The notes: generated from the letters alone by a model not told the origin. A stretch of 64,000 nt of DNA from Lonicera japonica (GCA_021464415.1 CM038470.1:24143601-24207600); one strand, 5' to 3'. Positions 11,765 to 24,800 are shown, counted from the stretch's first letter. Made by a program: numbers and translations.

Positions 11765-12539
11765 ACATTATGTGTGTAGTTGTGCAGGAAGGAGGAAAGG
11801 ATTTGGTGCATGCATGTTTATTTTGTTGTGTTAAACATGGGCGGTCCACTGGTCCTTAATTTGTTTATGTGGATTTAATATGAATTATTCCGTTGGCCAA
11901 CGTGGATCTGGTCCTACTCCTGATTAATTTTAAAAAATATAGGTATAATATATGTCTGTGCATGTATATATATTTGAAAAACCCTTTGTGCAAATTTACT
12001 AGGAAATGGATAATATAGTGGGTTATGAAATGGGGGTAACTTTTCTTTATCAACTGTGCCTTAAAAGATTTGAGGTTCGTCTTGACAAAATTTGAAAATG
12101 TCCCTGATGTGGTTGAACTTGAGTTTCTAATACTTCCAAACTCTTTCTAAAAACTTGTTTCACTTTGTTCTACTATAACTCTTGTGAAATACTCCATTTG
12201 GTAATTACGCGGTGAAAATCGTCTCCTCAGTTTCGAACCCACAACCTCTCACTTATGATGGGGTGCACTTATCTAAGATAAAATGTGTAACTTTTTTATG
12301 GTTTAGTATCGACTCAAAATCGATTGTGGAGTTGAATATTGTACGTGTTCAGATTTTGCAATCCTTACTCTTGGTTAAAAAATATCGTGTTTCCATATTG
12401 AAAAATTATTTCGTGATTGTATGATTTAATAGTAATTTTTGTTTCGTGATTTTAAGGTTAACGTTGATATTGAAATTGTAATGTCTGTTGTGGGCAAACT
12501 AATGTATGTCTTTGTTTCGCTACAGAATAAGTTGACAGA
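11765..12539. other. Subtilase upstream region, no further gene
   Basis: Promoter-proximal and distal upstream sequence of the minus-strand subtilase. Small open frames here have no recognisable product. Beyond 12540 duplicated spacer begins. Confidence 0.5.
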
Positions 12540-13291
12540 TGGAGTATTTTGAAAGTTGATCCTTTTTCAGTGTGATAATCAGACTGTTGCAACTATACAC
12601 ATGTGGTCATTAGTCTTTAATAATGGCCATTTGGTTGATGAGAACCCTTCATAACCTGAGTTTAAAGCGGCTAATATCAACTAGAATGTAAAACACGAGT
12701 TATCTTCAATAAGGTCAATTTAAATTACAGCTAGCTAGGTAAATAAACAAAGAATTATTAATTCTACAAATTACTGATGGGACCACCGACCGCATATTAT
12801 AAATTGTGTGAATCAGTCCAAATTTTCAACTTTCAAATTAAAATCCAAGAAAAACGTGGTTCCACATTTGGTGTTTATTAATTGTCCGTACCTATATGTA
12901 TTATTGGAGCGAAGATGGATTTATATATTGGCAAGTCTCTTACGAGTGTATTATTGAAGCGAAGAAGTATTCATTGGCGAGTCTCTTATATATGTGTGTA
13001 ACAATTTGATGCTTTTACGCATTGGATATGATTATTTAATATTTTTCGGATAGAATAAAATAATTAAATTATTTTATCCCTCTCTAGCTAATAGAATAAA
13101 ACGTTCTGTAAAGTAAAGAACTCACTCTGATAGAAAAAGAAAAGGGATTTTGTGAGCTGAGTTGGCAATTATGCGCGCAAGGAATGAAATATTAGGGATT
13201 GTACGTGTTGTACTGATAGTGTGATTTGTGAGTTGATTTGTTGTTTGGTTTAGTTTTGATGTATGTTAACTAGGTTGAGTAGTAGTAGTAG

Positions 13292-13329
<38 letters not shown>

Positions 13330-14200
13330 GGTTTGCCGGGGGGAACACTAACTGAGTCTTTACCAAAATGATTTAAATTTTCCAAAAGTAAAATAATAAT
13401 TCACCCTATCTCGTAACTAATTGATTTTGTTTCTTTACCAAAATTATTTAAATTTTTCAAAAAATAAATAATAATTCACCCTAATATTCAATTCTTACTA
13501 ATACTAAACAAAAGAAAAGAGAACTTTATCGTATCTCATAATCTTATTCTGCTCATCAAATACTTTTTTTTTTGAGATAATTATTTCATTTCATAATAAG
13601 AATTTTACAAGATATGATTAACATGTATTAATATTGAATATGCTATTAGAGGTCGAAGAAACAATGGTCACCATAAAAGCCTTACATGACAAGAAAAAAC
13701 CTTGATAATGTGGGGTAACATTAAAAAATAGAGGAACACCCCAAGAGAAAAAAAAATAAATAATAATAACCAAAGCACGGGAAACGGAGTTCAAATCACC
13801 AACAAACATAAAAACAATGCAAAATTTTCATAGGAGAAAGAGCAAGAACAAATCTTCATAATCTCGAGTTACATTTGCATCTACAAGCATCAATCTGCTC
13901 ACCTCCACTCCGATCTATATATGCAGCTTTATGAACATTTCCACGTCTTAAAGGCGGGAGGGAAAAAATCTCTCACAAATGGAGAGAAAGGTGACTACCT
14001 GATTTGATAAAACCATACAAATTCTTGCCATATTTATTAATATTAAGGAGAAAAAAGGGTCCTCCCTCGAAGAAGGGGAAAGAAAGGGAGAGAGGATTTA
14101 CAAAAAAAACAGGGAATAAGGAGAGAGGTTTTATTCGTAGGCACACATCAAACACAATTATTAGTTCCTGACATCCTATAACAAATTATTCATGCTTTTG
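12540..14200. repeat. Spacer modules Z-W-X, copy 1
   Basis: Three consecutive blocks recur in the same orientation elsewhere. Z (about 12540-12900) pairs with 20270-20500 and 45520-45700, sharing GTCATTAGTCTTTA.TAATGG.CATTTGG and ATGGGACCAC. W (12900-13300) pairs with 46370-46870, sharing ATTATTGGAGCGAAGA and GAGTTGATTTGTTG.TTGG. X (13300-14200) pairs with 44020-45010 and 46930-47650, sharing CCTTACATGACAAG and ACAGGGAATAAGG. Inside X is a local duplication of about 52 bp (13358-13408 and 13434-13486). No coding function is seen; this is ancestral intergenic sequence of the subtilase array. Confidence 0.6.
13289..13330. repeat. (GTA)n(GTT)n microsatellite
   Basis: A short GTA run passes into an uninterrupted GTT run of about 13 units. 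Confidence 0.95.
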
Positions 14201-14536
14201 AATGTGTAAAGGATGATTCCGGATCACCTCACACAATCTGTTACGATGTGTTTGACAATCCCAATTCTATGTCATGAAATTATAATTCTCTTATTTAGAT
14301 GGATTAGAAGGTTATGGTTGAATTATACACAAATAGTAAAGTGTTTCAATTCCAATTCTCATTAAATTCTAAAAAAGCCTCACTACCAATCAAAACCCTC
14401 ACACCACCCGAATTCCCTCGTTAGAGACCCTTGCCATTAGATATAACAAATATAACATATTTTATATTTGTATATATCCAGGTAAATACATTTATATATA
14501 TATATATATATTATATGTATAATGCATAGTATGTAG

Positions 14537-14940
14537 GGAAATGATCTAAAGAGACAAATTTTTTTGTCGTTAAAAACGGACTAACCATTCTGAGGGGTAA
14601 ACGGATGAATAATTTTTTTTTTTATAAAACTCGACGAAAATGATATCTATGATTAGTATTCATTTTCACCAAATTGCATTGAAAAGTTCAACTAGAAAGT
14701 ATGTTAACTAAAAAATATATATATATATATATATCAGCATTTATGACCATTAAAATTCCATATGTTTAGTTAGCTCAGTTTCCAGTTGAACTTTTTGATC
14801 AAATTTGGTGGAGATGATCTCTATGATTAGTACATCATCTCCACCAAGTTTCATAAAAAAACAAATTATCCATTTACCCCCTCAAAATGGTTGGTTTGCA
14901 TTTAAGGACAAAAAAATTGGTCATTTTTAAATCCTTTTCC
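14537..14940. mobile_element. Foldback element 1 (long terminal inverted repeats)
   Basis: The left arm (14537-14713) and right arm (14765-14940) are inverted copies over about 175 bp, with only a 50-bp AT-rich centre. Matching landmarks are AATTTTTTTGTC.TTAAA, CATT.TGAGGGG.TAAA.GG and ATCTCTATGATTAGTA. It has no coding capacity. Size and structure fit a non-autonomous DNA transposon with long inverted repeats (MITE or foldback Mutator type). No convincing target duplication was seen. Confidence 0.75.
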
Positions 14941-15075
14941 ATAACTTGGGATATATACACATATTTTATATGTATATATTGTAAATATTGTATGTATATT
15001 ATATATATACATTATATATAATACATATACATGTATTATGTATGTATATATAGTAATTATATGTATGCACAATCT

Positions 15076-15425
15076 CATTCTCTTAAGGACCGTTATTGAG
15101 TTAACTAACTTAAGATCCTTTCATCGATAGGTGAACATATGAATTTTTCATGAGACTTGATTGAGATGATCTATAATAAGCAGATCTTGAACAAATTTTA
15201 TCAAAAAAACTTAAGACGGGAAGTGGGATAACTAAACATCTAAAATTTCAACGTCCAGAAATATGCATATATATAAAAATTTTAGTTAACTTACTTTTCA
15301 ATTGAGTTTTTTCATGAAATTTGGTGGAGATCTCCACCAAATTGCATAAACAAATTCATCTATTTACTCCCACGAAATGGATGGTCCTTAAGTTAACTAA
15401 CTTAAGGACGATACTGAAAAGAATG
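15076..15425. mobile_element. Foldback element 2, same family as element 1
   Basis: Ends CATTCT (15076) and AGAATG (to 15425) are inverted. Arms share CTTAAGGAC..., TTAACTAACTTAAG and the GGTGGAGAT.ATC phrase also present in element 1. Arms are more diverged and the centre differs. Probably an older relative. Confidence 0.6.
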
Positions 15426-15879
15426 GCCATATATGTATGTATACAAATATTATAAATACAATATACATGTATATATTAAACAACCTTTGTAGCACCACCT
15501 ACCACGGCTACCAAGCCCTGTCCACTACGTACCACCACCAAACATCGAAAACTCTAGCGAGTTCTTTAGAGCTTCGACGATTATTATCGGCAGTTCTTTA
15601 AATGCATCGTTTCTTTAGAATTTTATATTGGAATTAATCCTTAATATTAACATTTCAAATCATCAAAATCTTAATTAAAACACTTAAATCACGTACCTGG
15701 ATTCATGATAAAAAGAATGCGAGAATCGATTACGATAAGAGCGCAGATCAAGTGGGAATGTGGTATTCCTCAACCAAATCGCCTTACTTTCTTGATAGGA
15801 ATTTAGGTTCTCTTCTAGATGAGGAGAAGGGAGTTGTATATTTGATTTGGTGTATGGACAATAACCCTAATATCTTATT
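15426..15879. other. Spacer
   Basis: No coding sequence recognised. Includes a CACCACC.ACCAC-rich patch at 15490-15545. Confidence 0.4.
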
Positions 15880-16090
15880 TATATACAGTCTAATTAGGAT
15901 TCCCATAAAACGCTAAAAAGCCCATAGAAAGTATTTATACATTTGGTTCACATTTATTTGAGTAATCTACAGGCTTAACAAAAGTTAATTATATACTAAA
16001 TATCAGCCCATTAATTTAAATAACAAATATAATTGAAATATTATAATATGTTGCCCACATAAATTAAAAAATCTAAATTTTCTAAAAGTT
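15880..16090 (-). repeat. Direct repeat flanking the copia relic (LTR remnant), copy 1
   Basis: Aligns with 18690-18875 in the same orientation, sharing TTATAATATGTT.CCCA.ATAAATTAA, AAAAGTTAATTA and TTTATACATTTGG. One copy lies on each side of the copia gag relic. This position fits remnants of its two LTRs, though TG..CA ends could not be fixed. Confidence 0.45.
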
Positions 16091-17090
16091 CTTATAGCTT
16101 CCACTACAACTTTATTGCCATCGCCTATAAAGATGAATCTTTCAGCATTACTTGGCGACCAGCTCCACATGCAACCCTACATAGTTATACTTATATGAGT
16201 AGTGGCACCAGAATTCACCCACCAAGTATTATTAGGTATAGAAGCTAAATAAACTTCAGAACAAACCAAAGTTAAAAACATACCCTTCTTCACACGCCAG
16301 GCGGCATACTTGGAACATTCCTTCTTAAATATATCCATCTTTCTTGCAAAAGTAGTAGGGTTTTCCCTCACCCTGGTTATTTTATTTCTTCTGCTCAGAA
16401 GATCCTTCTGCAGCAACCACAACTCTCTTCTTTTTCTTACTTTGAGCAGTTGAAGCCAAGTGAGCACTTTTAATCTTATCTCGCTACTATCTTTCTTCTT
16501 TTTGCACACAATGAGATATAAGCTTGTTGAAGGACCATTTGTCCTTCTGAGTATTATAACTTACTTTGAATTGAGTAAAGTGTGCAGGAAGAGAGATCAA
16601 AATTAATTGCACGAGTAAATCATCTGATAACTCTAACTTTAGGGCCTTTAGTTTTAATGCAAGATTAGACATCTCCATGATGTACTCCCTTATGTTCCCT
16701 TTGCCATAATACTTCACTGAGACAAGTTTAGCTAAAAGGTTGCTCGTATTTGATTTTTCATTTTTGGCAAAGTATTATTCAATTTCCTTTAAGAACTTCT
16801 TGGCACCCACGTCCTCAGCAATAAAGCCCCGAAACGCTTCCGGAATGGAGCACTTCAGTATCATCAAACACATATGGTTAGACTGATCCCACTTTTCTAT
16901 TTTAACCTCATTAGGGTTTTTCGGAATAGAGGTGGTTCGATCCTTCCGAAGTGCTTGATCCAAATCCATACAACTGAGAACAATTTCTACGGTTTCTTTC
17001 CAAAGTTTGAAATTTGTTCCATTTAGCATTGGAATGTTACTGACTTGGGCATAAATATTTGTGGCAGTAGTAACAGAAACTGCGTAGAGA
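16085..17090 (-). pseudogene. Ty1-copia gag with start of protease, decayed
   Basis: Read on the minus strand, blocks of a copia-type Gag appear in order. An N-terminal gag block holds IPMLNGTNFKLWKE (from about 17060). An in-frame TAA at 16772-16774 is followed, in the same frame, by YYGKGNIREYIMEMSNLALKL. A frameshift near 16500 leads to a degenerate zinc knuckle (several Cys/His lost) and then KYAAWRVKKG. The protease start reads WWVNSGATTH, so the usual catalytic Asp of DSGAT is Asn. Traces continue to about 16085 (SNAERFIFIG), where the sequence passes straight into the LTR-like repeat, so integrase, reverse transcriptase and RNase H have been deleted. Dead element. Confidence 0.8.
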
Positions 17091-18019
17091 AAAAAAATAA
17101 ACAAACACATATACAAATATGTCAAAAGATAATAAAAACTAGACATAAATGATAAGCTAATTATGGGGACCCATCTTGAGATATCTGATATGACATTAAT
17201 TCCTAGTCTTTGGATAAAAAAATTAACTATAATATGTATTCTCAGCATAAGAATCAAATGTTGGCAATAATTTATGTCAAGCAATAAGCCATTCTTTGGA
17301 CTGACTTGTTGCTTACTTGAAAATCTAATAATTATCACACATTTATTTATTATTCTACCAAATAATAACAATTACATAAATAACTACACAAATATCGAGA
17401 AAAACAATGCTTATTATTTGTCCAAATAATAACCTTCCTTACGGCTGATTATTAATTATTTAAATAATAAACATTAATACCTTAAATAAATAATAAACTT
17501 TATCTAAACCCTTAATCACAATAAATGCAAGAATAAAATTCTTTAATCTTAACATATGAATATATTAATTTATCAAAGTAAAATAAATCTTAAAATATAT
17601 ATGTATACAACAAATTAATTGATGCTTAAAAAATATATACACATATTAAACAAAAAGATCCACATATATTAAGTTAAACTTAAAAAAAAAAGGAAAAAAA
17701 CACCTCATATGTACACTAAAATATGAAGCACAGATGCTCATGACAATTAATTACGGGTATATATATATGATTTCAAATTTCCAATCAAATTGAAAAGTTG
17801 ACTTGAAAATTTTACGGTTAAATCTCGATGTTGTCAAAATAATGTTTGATCAATAGCAATCACAAACCACAAGCGAAAATTAGTTAATATGTATAAAAGC
17901 TATACCGAATATCTCATAAGAAACAAAAAATAAAATAAAAATAATTGCCTGCAACAGTCACATTAAATCGGATCAAACTTATATATATATAAAGCCAACC
18001 TCTGAATTAAATTACGGCC
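17091..18019. other. Leader-like AT-rich spacer of the copia relic
   Basis: No recognisable coding sequence. It lies between the gag block and the AT-repeat zone and is probably the 5' untranslated leader of the copia relic plus later insertions. Confidence 0.4.
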
Positions 18020-18260
18020 AATTACGCGCGCGCGCGCATATATATATATATATATTAAATAAATAATAAACCACATCACATCCCATCAAATATATATATA
18101 TATATATGTATACGATCCGACTGAACCTTTATATATATATATTCAATAAACTTGTATACCACATCACATCCCATTAAATATATATACATGTATACGATTT
18201 GACTGAATCTTTATATATATATTAAACAAATTTATATATATATATATATATATTAAATAC
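18020..18260. repeat. Alternating CG/AT tracts and a two-copy tandem repeat
   Basis: A (CG)n run at 18025-18037 joins an (AT)n run at 18038-18055, an unbroken alternating purine-pyrimidine stretch. It is followed by two tandem copies of a unit of about 100 bp (CCACATCACATCCCAT..., GTATACGAT..GACTGAA, CTTTATATATATAT). Further AT runs lie at 18092-18107 and 18235-18254. Confidence 0.7.
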
Positions 18261-18283
18261 AAAAGATAAGAGAATGATTAAAC

Positions 18284-18675
18284 CTTCTGTCCTTCTTTAT
18301 TATTATTGAAATTTTGTCTTTGTGGAACAGTTAAATCACAAGCAGGCTAAAAAGAAAATAAAATGCTTGAATAGTTAAATCAACAATTCTTATATATGAA
18401 GTAGTAATCAACTCGAATATATATTAAAATATTAATGATTTGATATATTAATATTAAAAATAATTCCAATAATTAATATCGAGACTTTATAGTGAATCGT
18501 TAAGAATTTAATATATAGTCTAGTTGATTATGACTTTATATATAAGAGCCCTTGATTTGACTATTTGGCATTCTATTTTTTCTTTGGCCTCCCTGCGATT
18601 TGACTGTTCCACAGAGACAAAGTTTCGACAATTAAAAAAAAAAAAAAGGAGCCTACAAAGGACAGAAGGTTGTCT
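18284..18675. mobile_element. Foldback element 3 (inverted arms of about 140 bp)
   Basis: Left arm begins ACCTTCTGTCCTT and contains TTGTCT.TGTGGAACAG; the right arm ends AAGGACAGAAGGTT and contains CTGTTCCACAGAGACAA. Arms of about 140 bp pair with gaps, leaving a centre of about 105 bp. There is no coding capacity. It sits inside the copia relic. A non-autonomous foldback transposon is the simplest reading. Confidence 0.6.
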
Positions 18676-18689
18676 TTTGTTTAATATAT

Positions 18690-18875
18690 AAAACCCTAAT
18701 AATTTCATATAAAATATTTATACATTTGGATACATTTATTTAAATAATTTATGGGTTTAATAAAAGTTAATTAGATCATTAAATATTAGTTCATTAATTT
18801 AAATAAAAAAGATAATTGAAAGATTATAATATGTTACCCATATAAATTAAAAAAATATAAATTTTCTAATATTTT
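18690..18875 (-). repeat. Direct repeat flanking the copia relic, copy 2
   Basis: Partner of 15880-16090; see there. Confidence 0.45.
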
Positions 18876-19029
18876 AAATTAATTTTACAAATTAGCTAAA
18901 CAAACAAATTTAGAATTCTCATAAAATTCCAAATCAACAGCGTACAATCCAAACAATAGTATTTTAATTCTACGGTATTATAATTTTTATAGAATTGCAA
19001 AATTATGTAACCAGACATATCGTTAATGT

Positions 19030-20500
19030 ATACCCATTTTAATGGTTTATTACGTTTATTAATAAGTCCAAATTTTCAGTTTTAAAATATCCAGGAAAAA
19101 GAAAAATGCTTGGCTCCTCACACAGAGCATGTGCATTTGCAAAGAAGGGGGGCTCGTCATAGTGAGAAAAAAGACGAGAATATGTGGAACGTACCAACCT
19201 TTGGATATGTAGCAATTCCGTAGAAGAGTTTATTAGGGGGATAGATATATCTTTGTATGTGGCCTTTGGCTACAATGAAGTGTAATAATGTTAGGTTTAC
19301 GGTTCGAGCCCCTCCCTCTAATTCGAACATATATATATATATATTGTCTTATATAAAAAAATTAAAAAATAAAAAATAAAAGGAAAAAAAGGAGAAGAAG
19401 AGAATGAGAAAAAGAAGAAGAGAAAGAATAGGAGAAGCTTGATATAGATACCATTTGTCATGAAAACTTTGTTATTTATGGTTATTTTTATCTAATTTTT
19501 GTATATATGTGTTCAATTTTTATTATTGCCTTGACATTTAAAAATATATTCTTAGTTTTAAATTTTACGTTTAATAGTCTAATCTATTATTTATGTTAGT
19601 ATATTGTAAATTGGCTAGATGGTTTAACTATTGACCCTTATAGTACGTCATATAAATGTTTATATTATTTGAATTATTGCTAGGTTAGTGTATATATAGT
19701 ATGGGTTGGATTCAATAATTATGACATATTTCTATTTGGTGTTGAAACAAGAATGATCGGAAATACTAATAAACAAGTTAGCATAAAAAAAAAAAAAAAG
19801 AAAAGAAGAAGAAGAAGAAGAAGAAGAAGTAATTAAGTTAGCACGTACAAGTCGGCAAAAATCGTTAAAACAAACACCTCCAAAGCAATAAGGGAAAAGA
19901 GCTTCTCATAAACTAATAATATATATATATATATATATATATCTTTCTAACCTCCTCATCATTCATATAATTCTCGGGTTTATATTAGCTGATCAACCGA
20001 TCCATCAAAAAATTAATAGAGTGTTTCTAATTGGTAAAGAGTTTTTAATAGGCTTTTAAAGAAAATTAAGAAATAAAATTAATATGGAAGTATATGTTGA
20101 TTAGGTATCTAAATTAAAAATCAAATATATATTTATAAAATAATTATAATTGATGGATATACTTCTCAATTTTTAAAAAAGTAATTTTGTGAAAGATGGT
20201 TTAAATATTCTATAAATCAAGGGCGGATAAATTCAAAATGTTGCGGATAAAAACAAAAACACACTTGAAGTATTGTAAAATACACATGTTAGCAATAGGC
20301 ATTTGGGAGATGAAAACACTTGATAGATTGAGTTCCGACAAAATCAATTAAAACGTTAAACACGGGTTATCTTCAATAATGTCAAAAGACATCTAGGTAG
20401 ATAGATTGAGAAATTAATATTACAAATTACATGATGGGACCACACATTAGAAATTGTATGAATCAGTCCACATTTTCATTGTTAAAAAAATCGAATATAA
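19030..20500. repeat. Spacer modules Y-V-Z, copy 1
   Basis: Y (19030-19330) pairs with 45000-45400 and 50160-50340, sharing TGGCTCCTC, ATTTGCAAA, GAAGAGTTTATTAGGGGGATA and GAAGTG.AATAATGTT. V (19686-20100) pairs with 3771-4330. Z (20270-20500) pairs with 12540-12900 and 45520-45700. An (AAG)n run lies at 19800-19829 and an (AT)n run at 19919-19941. Non-coding. Confidence 0.6.
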
Positions 20501-20963
20501 AGGTTACATATGATATGCTAGGACCACATATATTACCAATACTTGCTACGGCCACAACAACAATTACAACAGTTCATCCGTAACAATAAGGCAACACATG
20601 ATATTCTGCCGCACAATTAATACAAGTCGATACTAAGCCACAACAAAAAGTTGAAACCTATAAATGAATTCATATAGAGCATATATATATACACAACAAA
20701 AGTGATTAATTAATTAGTTGTAGTTATCCGATCATACATATAGGTACAAAATAATGGTTGGTACAATGGTACTTGGTGAGTACGTTTTTGGAATGGACCT
20801 GATTTGAACGACATTGCTTTAAAATATTGAAAAGATGTTTTTAACGATTTGTTTTTAGTGTGTATGAATTGGTTTGCACAAAAAATTCTCTAGGTACTTG
20901 GTATTACAATATTTTACTTTTTAAAATATATTTGCATATAAGTACAAAACAAAGGCTGTGACA

Positions 20964-21290
20964 CACTACACTAGTATAGCTCTTGGGCGACGTAAGAAAT
21001 AGACTACGTCGCCTAAGATTATCATAGGCGACGTACTAATACCACGTCGCCGTAGAACTTATTAGGCAACGTAGGTATCTAATATGTCGCCCTAGATACT
21101 CTTAGGCAACGAATTCAAATGTACACGTCGCCCAAAAGCTGTTGAACACTGATACTTTTAAGTGGTGGTCAACTAGGGTTTGACCAACACTTTAGGCGAT
21201 GTATTAACTATAAATACGTTGCTTAAAATTTACCTAAGGCGACGCAGGTATAGTTTATACGTTGCCTAAGATCTTGTCATCTTCATAACA
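20964..21290 (+). mobile_element. CACTA element 2: 5' terminus and subterminal repeats
   Basis: CACTAC at 20964 (or CACTAG at 20969) begins a stretch dense in GGCGACGTA and TACGTCGCC motifs in both orientations, about a dozen with variants such as GGCAACG. This is the subterminal repeat zone of a CACTA transposon, and the transposase relic follows. The motif is unrelated to the TGCCGC motif of element 1, so the two belong to different families. Confidence 0.75.
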
Positions 21291-21307
21291 ACAACAGCTC
21301 CTCCATT

Positions 21308-21810
21308 TTTGGGGTTGATGTGTTTTAATTTATAAGTTTTGGTGATTTTGGCAATTTTAAAAGTGAAAATCAACATCGTTTCGCTCATTAAAGGCTTGTT
21401 TGATATTCAGGTACTCTATCTCTTATTAATATTAAATATTTACTAATTTTTGTGCTTATACAGATATTGTGTTTAGTGTAGAAAATGTGTATTTGGTGTT
21501 GAAGATATAGTATTGTTGTTAGTTGTTGACCCTATTTGATCTCTACGTTAGTACTAAGTTGCCTAAGAATATGCCATTTTCGGGGTTGATGTGTTTTAGA
21601 GTTAATTTGGGCGATTTTGAAGGTGAAAATCAATATCATTTTACTCATTAAAAACTTGTTTGATCTTTAGCTATGTACCATATCTTTTATTAATATTAAT
21701 TTTTTTTACTTTATATAGATATTGTGTTTAGTGTAGAAAATGTATATTTGGTGTTGAAGATATAGTATTGTTGTTAGTTGTTGCCCTTATTTAATATTTA
21801 CGTTAGTATT
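21308..21810. repeat. Tandem duplication in the CACTA 5' region
   Basis: Two adjacent copies of about 250 bp (21308-21550 and 21576-21810) share GGGGTTGATGTGTTTTA, GATATTGTGTTTAGTGTAGA and TTGGTGTTGAAGATATAGTA. They lie in the untranslated leader before the transposase start. Confidence 0.8.
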
Positions 21811-21870
21811 ATTCTTAGTTGTTGGTAATTTTTGAGTTTGTAATTATTTGTCATATGACAGTGATCGAAA

Positions 21871-24800
21871 ATGAATAAAAACTGGATGAAATGTTCAAGA
21901 GGTTCAACATAATTGATTGTGGGGATAACGGAGTTCTTAGAGTCTGTACGAGAAAATGGCAATAGTTCGACTAGATTGTATCCATGTACTTGCAAAAACT
22001 GTTTCAACATGGGCCAACGGGTGACATTGGATGAAATATACATCCAATTAACCGATGTAAGTATAATGGAGTCTTATACAATATGGAACCTACACGGTGA
22101 AATTCTAGAGACACCTTCACAATGGCGGTTGCAGTTGCAAGCAGAAGAGAACCGGGCGACTTCGAGTAACTCGACCATGGGCTTCGTAAAAGATGCTTTT
22201 TCTTTTCGTGAATCGTATGATCACGTTGGCGTTGACAATGCATTTCATGCCGACCTTGTCGCCAAAGAAAATTTGATATCATATCAGCATCTCTTAGACG
22301 AAGCAGTGACTCCACTGTACGAGGGTAGTCAAGTTACGGCTCTGGTATCAATGCTTAGATCGCTGCAGCTGAAACAGAGTTGTAATATAGCAGACACGTC
22401 TTTCAACAAGTGGACTGCTGAAATTAATTATCTATTGCTTGAAGGGAACAAGTACCCCGACTCATACAAAGCTGTACAAAATGCCTTAAAAAAGATCGGC
22501 GTGGGTTATGAGGTTATCCACAGGTGTTATTACGGTTGCTACTTATTTTACAAGGAGGGTAAAGACCTAGATCAATGTTTCATTTACGGTGAGTCAAGAT
22601 GGGAATAAGAAGATACAGGCGATGGCAAACAGATTGCCCGGAAGATGGTTTGGTACTTCCAGTTGGCACCGAGGTTGTAGTGTCTGTATAGTTACAAATA
22701 GATTGTAAAGGACATGCGGTGGTACGGGAAAAGAAGAGAAGATGCTGAAATCTTAGACACCCAGCGGATGGAGAAGTATGGAAGGATTTCAACAGGGGAT
22801 GTATATATTTATAGTTCGTACACATACAATTTATTAAATTATCAGTTATATTTTTTTCATATTAAGGAATTTCTCTCGTCATGTTACAGGTCGCAACCAC
22901 AATTTGCCTCCGACATTAGAAACGTACGTCTTACTCTAGCGTAGACGGGTTCAACCCTTATTCTACCACGGCGGTTCCCTACTGCTGCTGACCTGTTATT
23001 ACGATACCTTATAATTTGCCGCATTCATTGTGTATGAAGAAGGAATTTAACATTCTAGTATTACTAATATCCGGACGCAATAATCAGGGAAAAACTCTGA
23101 ATGTATTTATGAGACCATTGATCGATGAACTTGAGATGTTGTGGGAGACGGGGGTTTCGACTTGGGATCGATATGGTGAAGTGGCATTCAACATGAGGGC
23201 AGTCGTTATATGAACCATCAGCGACTTTCTAGGACTAGGAATGTTAGGAGTTATTCAGACAAAAGGGTACAAGGTATGTCCCATATATTTGGACGATATT
23301 GTTGCGGTGCACAATAATAGAAGGATGTCGTATTAGGGCGCACGTAGATGGCTATCCAAAAATCACCTTTATCCGAGGCCACCGAAAAGGTTTAATGGGG
23401 AGCCAGAGCTCAGACCCACCCCACAAAGAAAGTCTGCACGTCAGGTTCTAGAAGCTACCAACAGGCATTTTTACCCTCAGAATTCTTTGTAGTCGCATCC
23501 TGACTTCAAACAGGTCTGGCTCAAACTAATAGTAGTTGTGATATTATAATATGTTAATTTTGTGATATTGTAAATTGCTAAGTTGTGTTGCATTTAATAT
23601 CAGGCAGCTAAAAAGAGACTGCGTTGGGCTCACGTCAGTATATTTTGGGAGTTGCCTTACTGGACGTCATCGAGTGTGAGATACGCATTAGATGTGATGC
23701 GCATTGAAAAAAATGTCTGCAATAACATCTTGGGTACCGTTCTAGGTCTCGATGGAAAGATTAAGGACGATGCAAAATCTCGATTAATTCTAAAGAAGAT
23801 GGGCGTACACAGCAATCTTTGGCCGAGGACAGGGTCGTCAGGAAAAGCAACGCTACCTCAGGCGAATTACACAGTTCGTCCTAGGGATCAAAGGGACATA
23901 TTTGATCGAATTATAGTTGTTAAGCATCCGAGAGGTTATGCTAGAAGCCTAAAGAGTAAGATCAGATCGTTTGATAAAAAAAATTTGGATTGAAGACTCA
24001 CGATTGCCATGTCATGCTTCAGCATGTTCTTCATGTGGTTATCTGACCATATTTGGGAAGGGACGTTGCAAACGCGCTAGTAGAATTTTGCAGATTCTTC
24101 CAAACAATTTGCACATGGGAGTTGAAAAAATTGAACGTCCATCAGCTGCAGACCGATATTGTCATGATCCTATGCAAGCTGGAGATGATCTTTCCATCAG
24201 TTTTCTTTACCATCATGGTCTATCTTTGCATCCACATGCCCGAATAGGTCCTACTCACCGGTCCCATGCATTGTACCTGGATGTTTTCCACTGAAATGTA
24301 TGATTTCAAATTTTAGGATACTATATATAATTGTGTTTAATTGTATACATTTGTACTATATAACTGTGCAATATTATAGACAGCTCGAAGAATACAAGAA
24401 AGATGTGGGAAACAAACGTTACCCAGAGGGGTGTATTGCCGAGCGGAACATCATGCACGAGTGTGTGACTTTTATCAATAATTATCTGCATGATCCTAAC
24501 CCGAGTGATGAAGTCATACCCGATTCACCTCAGTGGAACATTTTCGTTGTCTCCCACCTCGTAAAGCCCAAAGGTTACATCAGGAACGCCTGTCTCAGTA
24601 TGTCACAAATTGGGACAGCTTACTTGTGTGTGATGCTAAACTGTAGAGAAGCAGAATGGTATATAGAGACTCACCGCCAACAATTTGTGGAAATAGCTCC
24701 ACACGGCACTGAGGATGATTGTGTGGCGTCATTTCTTCACCACCTCCCCAAATGGGTAAACATTTAGCATCATGCATTACTTTCACTTTCACTTGTCGCA

